64,000 nucleotides of DNA from Edaphobacter sp. 4G125 (GTDB lineage: Bacteria > Acidobacteriota > Terriglobia > Terriglobales > Acidobacteriaceae). The stretch's first letter is position 1, and every line of letters begins with the position of its first letter. Position numbers and translations under genes: made by a program. Below the pieces are notes generated by a model that worked only from the letters and a program-made list of their open reading frames with translations, was not told the DNA's origin and made no database searches. The stretch lies in NCBI RefSeq assembly GCF_014274685.1, contig NZ_CP060393.1, positions 1,485,501-1,549,500 of the forward strand, in the 5' to 3' direction. Below are positions 8,282 through 17,397 of this stretch, piece after piece.

Positions 8282-9457
8282 ATGGCGAAAATACTCAACA
8301 CCGCTGAGCCACTTTTTCCCATCCTGAATCAGCCCTCCGCCAGGTTGCTTACAGGAATCGCCCGACACGCCTTCGAGGCGACACATGCGGATGACGGCCA
8401 CCTGATTGAGTTCCGTGCTCTCAAGGTGCGCAGCATCCTCAGCCGTGTCGCCTCGAAGCGCTTAAACTGGATGGCCTGGGGGATCAATCCCTATCGCGGG
8501 TGTGAGTTTGCCTGCCGCTATTGCTACGCCCGTTATACCCACGAATTCATGGCTCCGGCACCGGGACAGCCTCAGCCGGTAGGACAGCCTGATTTTCGTG
8601 ATCCCATTACCTTCGAGCGCCTCATCTTCCTTAAGCAGAACGCCGCCTGGCTTTTGGAACAGGAGCTACGCCGTCATCATCCGGCTGACCATATCGCAAT
8701 CGGAACCGCCACCGATCCATGGCAGCCAATCGAACGTCGCGCCCGCATCACCCGCAGTCTGCTGGAGGTCTTCGGCCGCCATGCAGGCTACAACATTGGA
8801 ATCGTCACTAAGTCTCGTCTCATTCTCCGCGACACGGACCTGTTACAAGAGATCAATCGACGTAACCGTCTCACCGTTCACATCACCATCACAACGCCGG
8901 ATGCGGAACTTGCGCGCAAGCTGGAGCCGCGCGCTCCTCGACCCGATCTTCGCCTGGATACGGTTCGCCGCCTTCGCCAGGCGGGTATCGCCACGGGAAT
9001 TCTCTGCTCGCCGCTGCTGCCGGGAATTACCGACACCGAAGAGGCCATCGATCGCATGGCCCGGCACGCAGCTGAAGCTAACGCGAGTTTCTTTGCTGCG
9101 AGTCCGCTGTTTCTTAAGCCGTGCTCCCGTCCTACCTATCTGAGCTTTGTTCGGGAGCACTTTCCTCATCTTGAAGCGGACTATCATCGCCGGTTCGATC
9201 ATGCCGACTTTGCTTCGCGGAATTATGCACAACACCTGAGCCGGATCGTTGCAGAGGCGCGTGAACGTTACGGACTCAATCGCCGTTGGAGAGATGATCC
9301 CGAGGAGTCGAGTGAGTCAGACAACATTTCACTGTTCGCTCAGAACACTTCTTCCGCGGTAGATCCACGTCCTCGTGATCCCGCGCTCCAGGCACCGCCG
9401 CTACGGAAGTCAGCGATGTCTGCCAGGGTGGCTACGCAACAACGTCTCTTCGCCTGA
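8282..9457 (+). CDS. PA0069-type radical SAM protein
   Basis: A radical S-adenosylmethionine enzyme of the PA0069/Rv2578c family, distantly related to spore photoproduct lyase. The 4Fe-4S ligands are in the variant CxxxCxxC motif (Cys74, Cys78, Cys81) within GINPYRGCEFACRYCYAR. Following segments (IAIGTATDPWQPIE, VTKSRLILRD, VHITITTPD, GILCSPLLPGITD) fit the partial TIM barrel. The substrate of this family is not established. At 391 residues it is of normal length, with a low-complexity C-terminal tail. It stands alone and runs toward the tsaE gene, which is on the opposite strand. Confidence 0.85.
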   Translation: MAKILNTAEPLFPILNQPSARLLTGIARHAFEATHADDGHLIEFRALKVRSILSRVASKRLNWMAWGINPYRGCEFACRYCYARYTHEFMAPAPGQPQPVGQPDFRDPITFERLIFLKQNAAWLLEQELRRHHPADHIAIGTATDPWQPIERRARITRSLLEVFGRHAGYNIGIVTKSRLILRDTDLLQEINRRNRLTVHITITTPDAELARKLEPRAPRPDLRLDTVRRLRQAGIATGILCSPLLPGITDTEEAIDRMARHAAEANASFFAASPLFLKPCSRPTYLSFVREHFPHLEADYHRRFDHADFASRNYAQHLSRIVAEARERYGLNRRWRDDPEESSESDNISLFAQNTSSAVDPRPRDPALQAPPLRKSAMSARVATQQRLFA

Positions 9458-9478
9458 GGCTTTCGGTCATTACGTCTG

Positions 9479-9937
9479 TCAATTCCAGCGCACACGCATC
9501 TCGCGCTCGTCACCGCCATTTTCGCCATGTGCCATCGCAATCTCGGCGTCCATCCGTGAGACGATGCTCTCGAAGCGCTCCCCCCATTCGACCAGGACCA
9601 AAGCATCCGGCTCGGAGATCATCTCTTCCAGCCCAAGTGTGGCCAACTCACGCTCGGTTTCCAGACGATACAGATCGAGATGGTAGATCTTTACCTTTGG
9701 TCCGTTGTATTCATGCACCAGCGTAAAGGTGGGTGAGGTGACATCTTCTTCGGTGGCGGCACCGAGAGAAGCCGCGATTCCTTTGACCAGGGTTGTCTTT
9801 CCTGTACCGAGTTCGCCTCGCAACACCACCAGCTTTGGTGTAGGTAAAAGAATTTCAGCGATCCTTTCAGCGAGTGCCAGCGTGCCCGTGACGCTGCGGG
9901 TACGGAATCTCTTTTCCAACGAAAACTCTTTAGTCAA
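9479..9937 (-). CDS. tsaE: tRNA threonylcarbamoyladenosine biosynthesis ATPase TsaE
   Basis: ATPase partner of TsaB-TsaD in forming t6A37 on ANN-decoding tRNAs. The P-loop GELGTGKTT lies at residues 41-49, followed by VTSPTFTLVHEY and the Walker-B region IYHLDLYRL. The C-terminal EWGERFE segment is also typical. Length 152 is normal. The start is TTG 9937 with AAGGAT seven bases upstream. It follows the nnr gene by 68 bases on the same strand, a common pairing. That spacer holds three GATAAAT copies on the coding strand, one overlapping the ribosome site. Confidence 0.93.
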   Translation of the reverse strand: MTKEFSLEKRFRTRSVTGTLALAERIAEILLPTPKLVVLRGELGTGKTTLVKGIAASLGAATEEDVTSPTFTLVHEYNGPKVKIYHLDLYRLETERELATLGLEEMISEPDALVLVEWGERFESIVSRMDAEIAMAHGENGGDEREMRVRWN

Positions 9938-10005
9938 TATTTATCCTTATTGATCATTTATCTTTATTTATCCTTCTTCTTTCGGACACTTTTATCTTTC
10001 TTCCC

Positions 10006-11595
10006 TCAGCGTAGCCCGCAGATCCAGACCAACCCATCCTCGTCCTTTACGCGATAGCGGAAGGCATTCGAGAGATGCATCACTGTGTCGGTTGCCAGCA
10101 CGGTGTGCTCGTCCATCTCCCGTACTGCGAAGTCTGCCGCGAGGCCATGCAGATAGACCGCTGTTTCAACTGCATGTGCTACATCATCAGGATATTGCGC
10201 CAGCATTGCAGCAACGATTCCTGTCAGGATATCGCCGCTTCCTCCCTTGGACATGGCCGGGTTTCCTGTTGTGTTCACGGCGATTCGCCCATCGGGATGC
10301 GCAACTAATGTTCTCCAGCCTTTGAGCACCAGCGTCAGCTTGTGTTCGGTTGCGAATTTGCGCGCCAGGCTGATGCGGTCGGCTTCGACGTCCTTCACGG
10401 TCAGTCCGGCGAGTCGCGCCATCTCTCCGGGATGGGGCGTCAGCACCAGCGTTCTGCCAGCTCCATTCAGCAGTTCATCTTTTCCGTCGAATGCATTCAG
10501 TCCATCGGCGTCGATCACGATGGGCAGCGTCGTCTTCTCCAGCAGCTCTCGCGCTACGGCACTTGCTTCGCCTCGCTGCGAGAGTCCAGGGCCGACGGCG
10601 AGTACGGTCATCCGCTGGAGTAGTTCTTCCAGCTGAGAACCTTCAACGTTCGATAGCGCGACTGCGCCGTCGGAGCCCTCCTCCAGGGGTTTCAGCATTA
10701 GCTCGGGCGCGATTCCGGCGACCAGATCGGCAACTGACTTCGGAACCGCGGCGGTCACCAACCCAGCTCCAGTTCTGAGCGCAGCCAGCGAGGACATCGC
10801 GGGAGCACCAGCGGTTCCATAACTTCCACCGACGATCAGCACGTGACCGTACTTTCCTTTGTTGGAGTTTGGGCTGCGAGGCTTCTCTGCAATTGCTTTT
10901 GAACTGCCCGTCCAGTGCAGTCCATCGCCTGCGGGGATCGCTTCTTCAGGGGAACCGATGTTGGCGACGACAACAGGACCCGTGGTCATATATCCGAAGA
11001 CGTGGGCGAGTTTAGGAGCCGTAAACGTCACGACCGCATCTGCACGGAAAGCACCTTCGACTGTCTGATTGGTCGAGTCGGCGTCCCATCCGCTTGGAAG
11101 ATCGACTGCAACTACGGGCACGTTGCTCTGATTTATCCAATCCCGCGCTACTGCGGCGAGGTTGCGTAGAGGGGGGCGGAATCCTGTGCCGACGACTGCA
11201 TCGAGCAAAAGATCGGCAGGATTTAATTTGAGTTCTACGAAGGTTTGCTGCAATGCTGCTTTGTCGTCGATCTCGTAGATGGGAACCTTTGTCTCTGCGC
11301 GCAGACGGGCCATCGCGTCAGAGGCTTCTCCCTTGATGGCATCGATTTTTCCGAGCAGTACAACCTGGGTCTTGAGCCCCGCCTGTGCCAGCACACGTGC
11401 CGCGACGACGCCATCGCCACCGTTGTTTCCTTTTCCGCAGAGTGCAACTACGCGTCGCGTCTGAGGGAACCTGCGTTGCACGAAGGTCGCCACCGCATGG
11501 CCTGCGGCTTCCATTAGCGCGCTAAGAGGTGTCCCGAACTCCTCGGCGGTTCTCCGGTCCACCTGGCCCATCTCTGCCGCGGTAAGAACTCTCAT
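10006..11595 (-). CDS. nnr: Bifunctional NAD(P)H-hydrate repair enzyme (epimerase/dehydratase)
   Basis: Repairs hydrated NADH and NADPH. The N-terminal YjeF epimerase domain (residues ~1-215) shows ALMEAAGHAVA, ALCGKGNNGGDGVVAARVL and VVAVDLPSGWDAD. The C-terminal ribokinase-like ADP/ATP-dependent dehydratase domain (~235-515) shows VLIVGGSYGTAGAP, AALRTGAGLVT, VIDADGLNA, LTPHPGEMARL and NPAMSKGGSGDILTGI, which contains the catalytic Asp. Length 529 matches the fused bacterial form. ATG 11595 opens the canonical MRVLTAAEMGQVD. It is the first gene of a two-gene unit with tsaE. Confidence 0.95.
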   Translation of the reverse strand: MRVLTAAEMGQVDRRTAEEFGTPLSALMEAAGHAVATFVQRRFPQTRRVVALCGKGNNGGDGVVAARVLAQAGLKTQVVLLGKIDAIKGEASDAMARLRAETKVPIYEIDDKAALQQTFVELKLNPADLLLDAVVGTGFRPPLRNLAAVARDWINQSNVPVVAVDLPSGWDADSTNQTVEGAFRADAVVTFTAPKLAHVFGYMTTGPVVVANIGSPEEAIPAGDGLHWTGSSKAIAEKPRSPNSNKGKYGHVLIVGGSYGTAGAPAMSSLAALRTGAGLVTAAVPKSVADLVAGIAPELMLKPLEEGSDGAVALSNVEGSQLEELLQRMTVLAVGPGLSQRGEASAVARELLEKTTLPIVIDADGLNAFDGKDELLNGAGRTLVLTPHPGEMARLAGLTVKDVEADRISLARKFATEHKLTLVLKGWRTLVAHPDGRIAVNTTGNPAMSKGGSGDILTGIVAAMLAQYPDDVAHAVETAVYLHGLAADFAVREMDEHTVLATDTVMHLSNAFRYRVKDEDGLVWICGLR

Positions 11596-11731
11596 TATCT
11601 TCTACTGTCCCATCTTCTATTTTCTCTTCTATTCCATCTGCTAATTTTCTACTACCCTATCTACGGATTGCAGGCAAAACAGGCATTTTTATCCACGGAT
11701 TCTGCTCTCCTCGACTGCTAAAGTTGTGAAT

Positions 11732-13177
11732 ATGCCGCACACGCCTGCCTCTTCCGCTCCGCTCTTCTTTGCTCCGACGCACCGCATCCACTTTATTGGG
11801 ATTGGCGGGATTGGGATGAGTGGGATTGCAGAGATTCTACTGACGATGGGATACACCGTCAGCGGGAGCGATCTACGACGCTCGGCGGTGACGGACCGGC
11901 TGGTAGGCCTGGGCGCACGGGTCTTCGAGGGACATGCGGCTGCGAATGCTGCCGGAAGCGATGTCGTGGTGACGAGCTCGGCGGTGCGTCCGGATAATCC
12001 GGAGGTGCTGGAGGCACGAGCACGGAAGATTCCCGTGATTCAGCGTGCAGAGATGCTGGCAGAGCTGATGCGGCTGAAGTATGGGATTGCAGTCGCAGGG
12101 ATGCATGGAAAGACCACGACGACGAGCATGGTGGCTTCGGTGCTGGCTGCTGGAGGGCTGGACCCAACGGTTGTGGTGGGTGGACGTGTGAATGCGCTGG
12201 ACTCGAATGCGCGGCTGGGGAACTCGCAGTACCTTGTGGCCGAGGCGGATGAGAGCGATCGCTCGTTTCTGAAGCTGTCGCCGGTGCTCGCCGTTGTGAC
12301 CAACCTGGATCGCGAGCACATGGACTGCTATCGCGATATGGCGGATGTGGAGGCAGCGTTTTTGGAATTTATGGACCGGGTTCCGTTTTATGGAGCTTCG
12401 ATGGCTTGTGTGGACAATCCGCTGCTGCGGTCGGTGCTGCCCAAGGTGAGGCGGCGACTCTACACCTATGGCGAGAGCGAGGATGCGGACTTTCGCGTTA
12501 ACTCGCTGAAGCGGGATGGAGAGGGATTTTCTCGGTTCGAGGTGATCTATCGCGGAGCGACACTTGGTCCGTTCACGCTACACGTTCCAGGGCGGCATAA
12601 CGTGTTGAATGCCACAGCGGCGGTGGCGATTGGGGTACAGCTCGGTATGGCTCCGGAGCAGATTGCAGTGGGCCTGGAGAGTTTCCGTGGAGTCGACCGT
12701 CGCTTTCAGGTGAAGGGAACGGCACGCGGAGTGACGGTGGTGGACGACTACGGCCACCATCCTACGGAGATTCTCGCTACGCTGAAGGCCGCACGTGAGT
12801 GCGACTATGGACGGGTGCTGGTGCTTTTCCAGCCGCATCGTTATACGCGGACCCGCGACCTGATGCAGGAGTTTGCCGGAGCATTCGGCGATGCGGATGT
12901 GGTCGAAGTGCTGGATATCTATCCGGCGAGCGAGGCTCCGATCGCGGGGATTACGGGTGACACGCTGGCCCGGTCCATTCAGAGCAAAGGGGTGGAGTAT
13001 GCAGCGTCCATGGCCGAAGGGGTAGAGCGGCTAGCAAGGCAGGCGCGGGAGGGCGATGTAATCCTGACGCTGGGGGCGGGGAACGTCTCGCAGGCGGCGA
13101 GGATGTTGCTGACGGCTCTGGATGAAGGGAAAGAGGATAGCAGAAAGGTGGGAGTAACGGACGAGGTGAGTTCCTGA
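11732..13177 (+). CDS. murC: UDP-N-acetylmuramate--L-alanine ligase MurC
   Basis: Cytoplasmic ATP-dependent ligase that adds L-alanine to UDP-MurNAc. The N-terminal domain begins HFIGIGGIGMSGIAEILL. The central ATPase domain has the P-loop GMHGKTTTTSM, the substrate segment VAEADESDRSFL and NLDREHMD. The C-terminal domain contains VVDDYGHHPTEI and LFQPHRYTRTRDL. Length (481) is normal. ATG 11732 is chosen; a GTG at 11726 is an in-frame alternative, and neither has a strong ribosome site. It begins the murC-ftsQ-ftsA series; murG, murB and ddl, often neighbours, are not seen in the window. Confidence 0.96.
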   Translation: MPHTPASSAPLFFAPTHRIHFIGIGGIGMSGIAEILLTMGYTVSGSDLRRSAVTDRLVGLGARVFEGHAAANAAGSDVVVTSSAVRPDNPEVLEARARKIPVIQRAEMLAELMRLKYGIAVAGMHGKTTTTSMVASVLAAGGLDPTVVVGGRVNALDSNARLGNSQYLVAEADESDRSFLKLSPVLAVVTNLDREHMDCYRDMADVEAAFLEFMDRVPFYGASMACVDNPLLRSVLPKVRRRLYTYGESEDADFRVNSLKRDGEGFSRFEVIYRGATLGPFTLHVPGRHNVLNATAAVAIGVQLGMAPEQIAVGLESFRGVDRRFQVKGTARGVTVVDDYGHHPTEILATLKAARECDYGRVLVLFQPHRYTRTRDLMQEFAGAFGDADVVEVLDIYPASEAPIAGITGDTLARSIQSKGVEYAASMAEGVERLARQAREGDVILTLGAGNVSQAARMLLTALDEGKEDSRKVGVTDEVSS

Positions 13178-13378
13178 AAGGGTACAAGGCAAGAAGTTGA
13201 GGGATAAGGAACTGGGGTTGCGGGGATATAGTCAGAATGGCGATTCTCGCGGCCCTGCTCGGGTTTGCGAAGTAGCAATGAATCTTCGAGGCATGGAGTT
13301 GGGGTGCTGGAGGCGCCAGAGCAGGATCACGTCTCCGAAACAGCCTCGGCTGGTCGAAGAACATCTGCGCCGAAGAGG

Positions 13379-14569
13379 ATGATGGCCCGAGAGTTCACAG
13401 ATTTTGAGGACGAATTCGACGACGAGCCACTGCCGAGAAGGCAGAGCGGCATTCGTGTGAAGCTGCGTGGGGGCTTACCTCGGTCGCGCGGAGGCAAAAT
13501 CGCGCTTGTCGCGATTGTTTTAGTCCTGATCGGTCTATGCGGAGCGCTGGCAATGACTGCACGGACTGCGATTCTGCACGATGAGCGCTTCCTGATTCCT
13601 TCATCGACTGCGATCGAGACGACTGGCAATACGAATGTGACGCGAGCGCAGTTGGTGGCCCAGTTCGGCGAGGATATCGAGCGAAACATCTTCCGAGTGC
13701 CGCTGGAGCAGCGTAAAGCTCAGTTGGAGCAGTTGCCCTGGGTCCAGCAAGCCACAGTGATGCGGCTGCTGCCGAATCGCTTACGGGTGGCTGTAGTGGA
13801 ACGGACGCCGATCGCGTTTGTGCGGCAGGGAAATCGCATTGGGCTGGTCGATGCCAATGGAATTCTGCTCGATATGCCGTCGAACGCGCAGGGAGCAGTG
13901 CACTACTCGTTTCCGGTGGTCACGGGGCTGGTGGCAAGCGATCCGTTGTCGCTGCGGGCCGCTCGCATGAAGCTGTATACGCGATTCACCGGTGAGATGG
14001 ATGGGGGAGGGGAAAAGATCTCCGAGAAGCTCTCGGAGGTGGACTTGTCGTATCCGGAGGATGTGCGAGCGGTGATTCCGGACAAGAACGGCGAGGTCCT
14101 GGTGCATTTCGGAGAGGACAACTTCCTCGATCGATACAGAAAGTTTGAAGACCACCTTGCAGAGTGGAGACAGCAGTATCCGCGTCTGGCCGCGGTGGAT
14201 ATGCGGTATGACCGGCAGGTAGTGCTGGAGATGCAGCCGGGACCATCGGCTCCGGCGACGACCGGCGGACAGCGGGCTCCGGTCGCAGAGAACAAGAAAG
14301 CAGTGGCTCCTGCGGTTCCGGCAGCGGCTCCGGCTAAAGCGCCGACGCCGGCGCATTCAGGTGGGGCGGCTGCGAGTCATGCTGCTCCAGCAAAGAAGAC
14401 AAAAGCAAAACCACCGGTTAAGGGCAAGAAACCGGTGGCGAAGAAGGGCGCTTCCGCGAAGGCGGTGAGAACAAGTGGGGAGTCATTTTGGGTCCATCCG
14501 AAACAGCAGTTAACGGCGGTAGCAGGGCAGAGCTCGAATATTCATCCGGCGCAGGCGGTTCATCCATGA
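13379..14569 (+). CDS. ftsQ: Cell division protein FtsQ with long periplasmic tail
   Basis: Bitopic divisome protein. The short basic cytoplasmic N terminus leads to one membrane segment (residues ~40-60, ALVAIVLVLIGLCGALAM). The POTRA domain follows with IETTGNTNVTRAQL, then the FtsQ beta domain (LPWVQQATVMRLLPNRLRVAVVERTPIAFV). After about residue 280 an extra ~110-residue tail is rich in Ala, Pro and Lys and looks disordered; this is not part of the core family. Start ATG 13379 (or the adjacent ATG 13382) is chosen because upstream sequence lacks family character. The stop overlaps the ftsA start (ATGA), indicating coupling. Confidence 0.88.
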   Translation: MMAREFTDFEDEFDDEPLPRRQSGIRVKLRGGLPRSRGGKIALVAIVLVLIGLCGALAMTARTAILHDERFLIPSSTAIETTGNTNVTRAQLVAQFGEDIERNIFRVPLEQRKAQLEQLPWVQQATVMRLLPNRLRVAVVERTPIAFVRQGNRIGLVDANGILLDMPSNAQGAVHYSFPVVTGLVASDPLSLRAARMKLYTRFTGEMDGGGEKISEKLSEVDLSYPEDVRAVIPDKNGEVLVHFGEDNFLDRYRKFEDHLAEWRQQYPRLAAVDMRYDRQVVLEMQPGPSAPATTGGQRAPVAENKKAVAPAVPAAAPAKAPTPAHSGGAAASHAAPAKKTKAKPPVKGKKPVAKKGASAKAVRTSGESFWVHPKQQLTAVAGQSSNIHPAQAVHP

Positions 14570-15798
14570 AGAATCAGAAGCCAGAGAATCTGATTACGGT
14601 GTTGGACGCAGGAAACACGAAGAGCAGCGTGCTGGTGGCAGAGCTGCACGATGGCGTATTGCGTTACCGAGGACACGGCGTGGAGCCGTCCCGAGGAATG
14701 CGCAAGGGCCTGATCGCGGAGCTGGGTCCCGCAGCTGAAGCCATCAACCGCGCGGCACTGACGGCTGAGCGATCCGCTAAAGCGGCGATCGAAACCGCTG
14801 TTGTAGGCATCGGCGGAACGCATGTGCGCGGAATGAACTCGCGTGGTGGAATCAGCCTGGGAAGCCGAATGCGCGAGATCACGCGCGAAGAGGTCCGAGC
14901 CGCCGTTGACCGTGCGCGCAGCGTAGCGTTACCTCCGGACCGCGAGGTGCTCCATCTGTTGCCACAGGAGTTCATTCTGGACGAACAGCCCGGGATTCAC
15001 GATCCGATTGGCATGGTGGGGAACAAGCTGGAAGTCAACCTTCATCTCTCCACCTGTTCTGGAGGAGCGGCGCAGAGTGTTATCACGTGCGCGAATCGTG
15101 CCGGACTTGAAGTGTTGGACACGGTCTTCGAGGGAATTGCGTCGGCGGAGGCGGTACTGGGCGCGGACGAACGCGAACTGGGTGTCTGCGTGGCAGATAT
15201 CGGTTCGAGTACGACTGAGCTGGCGGTATTCTTTGAAGGCTCGGTAGCGCACACGGCTGTGCTGCCGATTGGCGGAGACCATTTCACCAACGATCTTGCA
15301 GTGGGCCTTCACGTCACCGTGGAAGAAGCCGAACATCTGAAGAAGAACTACGGACACTGCGTGGTTACAGCGGTTCCTCAGATGAACGAGATTGAAGTTG
15401 GCGGCGATCTGGCAATCTCGGGCGGTCAACCGGCGCGAACGGTACGGCAGCGTTTTCTGGCCGAGATCTTGGAACCGCGGGCCCGCGAACTGTTCACCAT
15501 GATGCGCGATAACCTGCGTCAGGGAGGCGTGTTGGAGGCGCTGGGAGCAGGTTGTGTGTTTACCGGCGGCGGCTCACTCATGGCGGGTTTGTTGGACAAT
15601 GCGGAGAGCCTTCTGCGCGTCCCTGCGCGAATCGGATATCCGGTACCGTTGTCGAAGATGCCGGAGGAACTGGTGCGTCCAGAGTTTGCAGCGGTGATTG
15701 GGATGCTTCTTTACACTCATCGAACGCAGGTTCGGAGAGCCAGCGAAGAACAAGGACTGAAATCGAAGCTAAAGGCTATTTTTGCAGGGAGCTTTTAG
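14566..15798 (+). CDS. ftsA: Cell division protein FtsA
   Basis: Actin-like ATPase that tethers FtsZ to the membrane. The N-terminal phosphate-binding strand is VLDAGNTKSSVLVAEL. The SHS2/1C region, the second phosphate loop (CVADIGSSTTELAVF) and the adenosine motif (VFTGGGSLMAGL) follow. The C-terminal LKSKLKAIFAG forms a basic amphipathic membrane-targeting helix. Length 410. ATG 14566 overlaps the ftsQ stop. No ftsZ follows: the gene ends in a convergent 23-base overlap with a small minus-strand gene. Confidence 0.95.
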   Translation: MKNQKPENLITVLDAGNTKSSVLVAELHDGVLRYRGHGVEPSRGMRKGLIAELGPAAEAINRAALTAERSAKAAIETAVVGIGGTHVRGMNSRGGISLGSRMREITREEVRAAVDRARSVALPPDREVLHLLPQEFILDEQPGIHDPIGMVGNKLEVNLHLSTCSGGAAQSVITCANRAGLEVLDTVFEGIASAEAVLGADERELGVCVADIGSSTTELAVFFEGSVAHTAVLPIGGDHFTNDLAVGLHVTVEEAEHLKKNYGHCVVTAVPQMNEIEVGGDLAISGGQPARTVRQRFLAEILEPRARELFTMMRDNLRQGGVLEALGAGCVFTGGGSLMAGLLDNAESLLRVPARIGYPVPLSKMPEELVRPEFAAVIGMLLYTHRTQVRRASEEQGLKSKLKAIFAGSF

Positions 15799-16126
15799 AC
15801 AAAGTAACGGAACTTTCTAAAGGGGAGCTTGCGGCGACCTGATAGTGATGGGCCAGAAGTTCGACACGACTCAGCAGATGTCGGGCCTCGGGTTCAAAGA
15901 CAGCAACTTCATACTCAGGACCGGCAAAACGCTTTACAGAGTCAAGCGAATCGAAGAGGTTGATGACGACAAACTCGACTTCTGAGGGCGTATCTTTCCG
16001 CAGGACATAACCGCCGCGATAGCCTTTGATCTTGCGAAGGTCAGGGAGGACGGTGGTTTTTAGCAGATGCTCATAGGCATCTGCGTTGTCGGGTTCGGTC
16101 CATCCTCTCCAATGTCGCGCAATCAT
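15776..16126 (-). CDS. Antibiotic biosynthesis monooxygenase-like (ABM/dimeric alpha-beta barrel) protein
   Basis: A 116-residue protein that reads like a single ferredoxin-fold ABM domain: RHWRGWTEPDNADAYEHLLK opens the first strand and helix, KIKGYRGGYVLRKD and VEFVVINLFDSLDSVKRF supply later strands, and YEVAVFEPEAR follows. This composition resembles small heme-independent monooxygenase or stress-related homologues, but no catalytic residue can be named. ATG 16126 has AAGGAAAA just upstream; longer starts add non-family residues. Its 3' end overlaps the end of ftsA by 23 bases in convergent orientation, which is unusual next to an essential gene. Confidence 0.65.
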   Translation of the reverse strand: MIARHWRGWTEPDNADAYEHLLKTTVLPDLRKIKGYRGGYVLRKDTPSEVEFVVINLFDSLDSVKRFAGPEYEVAVFEPEARHLLSRVELLAHHYQVAASSPLESSVTLSKSSLQK

Positions 16127-16243
16127 GTGTTTTCCTTTCCCGGAGCGTGTTTTCTGGCGAAGAGCTATGTGTTGCATCTATAGATGATGCGATGTCATCC
16201 AATGGAATACATCCTTTCAGATTGAAAATCCGGAGTGCGTGAG

Positions 16244-17236
16244 ATGGAGCAGAGACGGCTTGGCCACGAAGGACCACTGGTGTCGGCGATTGGATTAGGC
16301 TGTATGAGCATCGGTATCGCCGATGTCTACACCAGTAGCGTGCAGGATGACGAGAAGGCTGTGGAGTTGATCCATCGCGCACTCGATCTCGGAATCAATT
16401 TTCTCGATACAGCGAATATCTATGGCGATTCTGAGTTGAAGGTTGGCAAGGCGCTGCGTGGGTGCCGGAATGAAGTCGTTCTGGCGACGAAGTTCGGGAT
16501 CGTGATGGGATCCGATCTACACAACCGCGGTGTAGATGGTAGTCCTGAGAGCGTACACCGCAATTGTGACGAATCGTTGAAGCGATTGGGAGTTGATCAT
16601 ATCGATCTTTACTACCTGCATCGTGTCGACCCCCAAGTTCCTATTGAGGAAACCGTGGGGGCAATGGCAGAACTGGTCAAAGCAGGAAAGGTGCGCCATC
16701 TGGGGCTTTCGGAGGCTGCTCCGAACACGGTGCGTCGTGCGTACAAGGTCCATCCCATTGCCGCACTACAGAACGAGTACTCGCTGTTTACTCGCGACCC
16801 GGAAGAGGAGTTGCTTCCGGTTCTGCGTGAGTTGGGCATTGCTCTTGTGGCATATAGCCCGCTTGGACGTGGGTTTCTCGGGGCCAGATTCCGCAGCGTA
16901 GATGATCTTGCTCCAGGAGATTGGAGGCGAGGAAATCCACGTTTCCAGGGAGAGCAGTTTGCACGCAACCTTGCGATTGTTGATCGATTACAGGAAATTG
17001 CCGAGGAAAAGCATTGCACCGCCGCGCAGTTGGCGTTGGCCTGGTTGCTTCACCGCAATCCAGATGTGATTCCGATTCCGGGAACCAGTAGCATCGGGCG
17101 CTTGGAGGAGAACATTGGAGCGGTGCAAATTTCCTTCAACGACGAAGACTTCAACCGAATCGAAGCGGTGTTGCCGAAAGGGGCGGTTGGAGGAGAGCGG
17201 TACGCGCCGGAGATGATGAAGATATTGAATGGTTGA
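16244..17236 (+). CDS. Aldo/keto reductase
   Basis: NADPH-dependent (beta/alpha)8-barrel oxidoreductase of the AKR13/YakC-like group. The catalytic tetrad is visible: Asp55 and Tyr60 in [12 protein letters not shown], Lys83 in LATKFG and His126 in YYLHRVD. The coenzyme segment [17 protein letters not shown] is near the C terminus. ATG 16244 is chosen, with GGAG nine bases upstream; an in-frame GTG at 16235 is less likely. The substrate is unknown. It sits immediately before the rplA promoter, where rplK would be expected in the usual ribosomal protein operon order. Confidence 0.92.
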   Translation: MEQRRLGHEGPLVSAIGLGCMSIGIADVYTSSVQDDEKAVELIHRALDLGINFLDTANIYGDSELKVGKALRGCRNEVVLATKFGIVMGSDLHNRGVDGSPESVHRNCDESLKRLGVDHIDLYYLHRVDPQVPIEETVGAMAELVKAGKVRHLGLSEAAPNTVRRAYKVHPIAALQNEYSLFTRDPEEELLPVLRELGIALVAYSPLGRGFLGARFRSVDDLAPGDWRRGNPRFQGEQFARNLAIVDRLQEIAEEKHCTAAQLALAWLLHRNPDVIPIPGTSSIGRLEENIGAVQISFNDEDFNRIEAVLPKGAVGGERYAPEMMKILNG

Positions 17237-17281
17237 TGTACGCGCGATCGAAGACCAATCGCCTGTAATGTGTTATTTTGG

Positions 17282-17310
17282 TTGACCTGCCCATCTCCTT
17301 CTGGCATACT
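17282..17310 (+). promoter_or_regulatory. Probable sigma-70-type promoter of the rplA operon
   Basis: TTGACC (17282-17287) and CATACT (17305-17310) with an exact 17-base spacer, about 90 bases upstream of rplA. Transcription would start near 17317, at the foot of the leader hairpin. Confidence 0.55.
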
Positions 17311-17319
17311 CAAAAGAGC

Positions 17320-17397
17320 GTCTCAACTCGCCGTTGAGACCAGTCGATAACCACGCCCCGGAGAAGCAGATCCGAGAGGGGTGGGAGATGAGGGAAG
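17320..17397 (+). promoter_or_regulatory. Structured leader of rplA (possible L1 autoregulatory site)
   Basis: A perfect 8-bp hairpin (GTCTCAAC, loop TCGCC, GTTGAGAC; 17320-17340) would form the very 5' end of the transcript. Downstream, GCCCCGGA and TCC plus GGGG can pair around an asymmetric loop. The stretch before the start codon contains GGTGGGAG, which also occurs in the L1-binding arm of 23S rRNA as I recall it. L1 of other bacteria represses its own operon by binding such mRNA mimics; that this leader does so is inference. Confidence 0.4.
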
